A program made the translations under genes and the position numbers. Source: Flavisolibacter tropicus (GTDB lineage Bacteria > Bacteroidota > Bacteroidia > Chitinophagales > Chitinophagaceae). Taken from it: a stretch of 64,000 nucleotides of DNA. Below are positions 63,726 to 64,000 of this stretch, in pieces. The DNA lies in assembly GCF_001644645.1 (NCBI RefSeq), contig NZ_CP011390.1, forward strand, positions 1,798,001 through 1,862,000. The letters are read 5' to 3'. Each line of letters opens with the position of its first letter. Position 1 is the first letter of the stretch. The notes under the pieces were generated by a model. That model searched no databases and was not told where the DNA came from. It saw only the letters and a program-made list of their open reading frames with translations.

Positions 63726-64000
63726 ATGAGAATAACAGATTATAGTTTTCGATTTTTAGCGTTTATAATTTCTTTAAACGGAATAACTGTACTTGTACAA
63801 TCTTGCAAAAACAAAGACTCCTTATATGGAGAAGCAAAAAAACTTTATGATTATGGAGAATATTCAAAAGCATTTGAGTTGTATCATAAAGCGGCAAAGA
63901 CTGGGGACATTTCAGCAATGAATGAAATTGGATGGATGTATGAAAAGGGAGAAGGTGTAAGTAAGGATTTTCATTTGGCCATGGAGTATTACAAAAAGGC
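63726..64000 (+). CDS. Sel1-repeat lipoprotein, 5' part (cut by window end)
   Basis: Begins MRITDYSFRFLAFIISLNGI, followed by a lipobox-like VLVQSC at about residues 22-27, then YGEAKKLYDYGEYSKAFELYHKAAKTGD and ISAMNEIGWMYEKGEGVSKDFHLAMEYYKK, which are Sel1-like (TPR-related) repeats. It is probably a surface or periplasmic lipoprotein scaffold. The C-terminus lies outside the window, so length and partners are unknown. Confidence 0.8.
   Translation, partial: MRITDYSFRFLAFIISLNGITVLVQSCKNKDSLYGEAKKLYDYGEYSKAFELYHKAAKTGDISAMNEIGWMYEKGEGVSKDFHLAMEYYKK

Overview
The window looks like a chromosomal segment from a member of Bacteroidota, most likely the family Chitinophagaceae. The signs are a protein ending in a type IX secretion (T9SS) sorting domain, DUF4476 proteins, a GIN-like protein, a short TonB-type energy transducer, Bacteroidota-style promoters (TTG-N19-TAnnTTTG), little Shine-Dalgarno signal, and moderate GC content. 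I see no rRNA, tRNA, CRISPR array, transposase or prophage. The genus is an inference.

Region 1-11500. A cut M20 peptidase gene is followed by a leftward cluster of seven genes (1539-6230): two ABC exporter ATPase/permease pairs, a YtrA-type GntR repressor, a small membrane protein and a GIN-like protein. It is headed by a clear promoter overlapped by a 10+10 bp palindromic operator. A Ser/Arg-rich low-complexity protein lies just downstream. Then come a malic enzyme/phosphotransacetylase fusion gene broken by one missing T, and an overlapping MlaE/MlaF-type lipid transporter pair. A small membrane protein gene follows, shortened by a 20-bp tandem duplication.

Region 11700-36990. Contents in order: sucD; two DUF4476 secreted proteins; a 2036-residue alpha-2-macroglobulin-like protein lacking the thioester Cys; two FAD oxidoreductases; a lipase-maturation-factor-like membrane protein; an intradiol-dioxygenase-like protein; propionyl/acetyl-CoA synthetase; AraC, VOC and hydrolase genes; an Ada-type methyltransferase; a frameshifted corA; and an NmrA-family protein.

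Region 37460-43340. This is the most coherent uncharacterised locus: a 57-aa membrane peptide, a coiled-coil protein, a membrane-anchored helical protein (PspA-like in style), a substrate-binding domain fused to an OmpA domain, and a SsuC/SsuB-like permease/ATPase pair. I infer an ABC system anchored to peptidoglycan, perhaps for envelope maintenance.

Region 43900-64000. Contents: a T9SS cargo protein, an M48 protease and its partner, small enzymes (methyltransferase, DHFR-like, DUF1801, MepB, VOC, GNAT), an EamA transporter, an Omp85-like barrel, a TonB-like protein, a MARQ-type small protein, aspS, and a cut Sel1-repeat lipoprotein.

The most unusual material is intergenic. A ~285-bp element occurs twice with hairpins whose arms differ but stay paired. 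Many spacers carry degenerate arrays with a strict 7-bp period. One spacer holds 30.5 exact copies of a 16-bp unit. A 24-bp element occurs three times around 53 kb.
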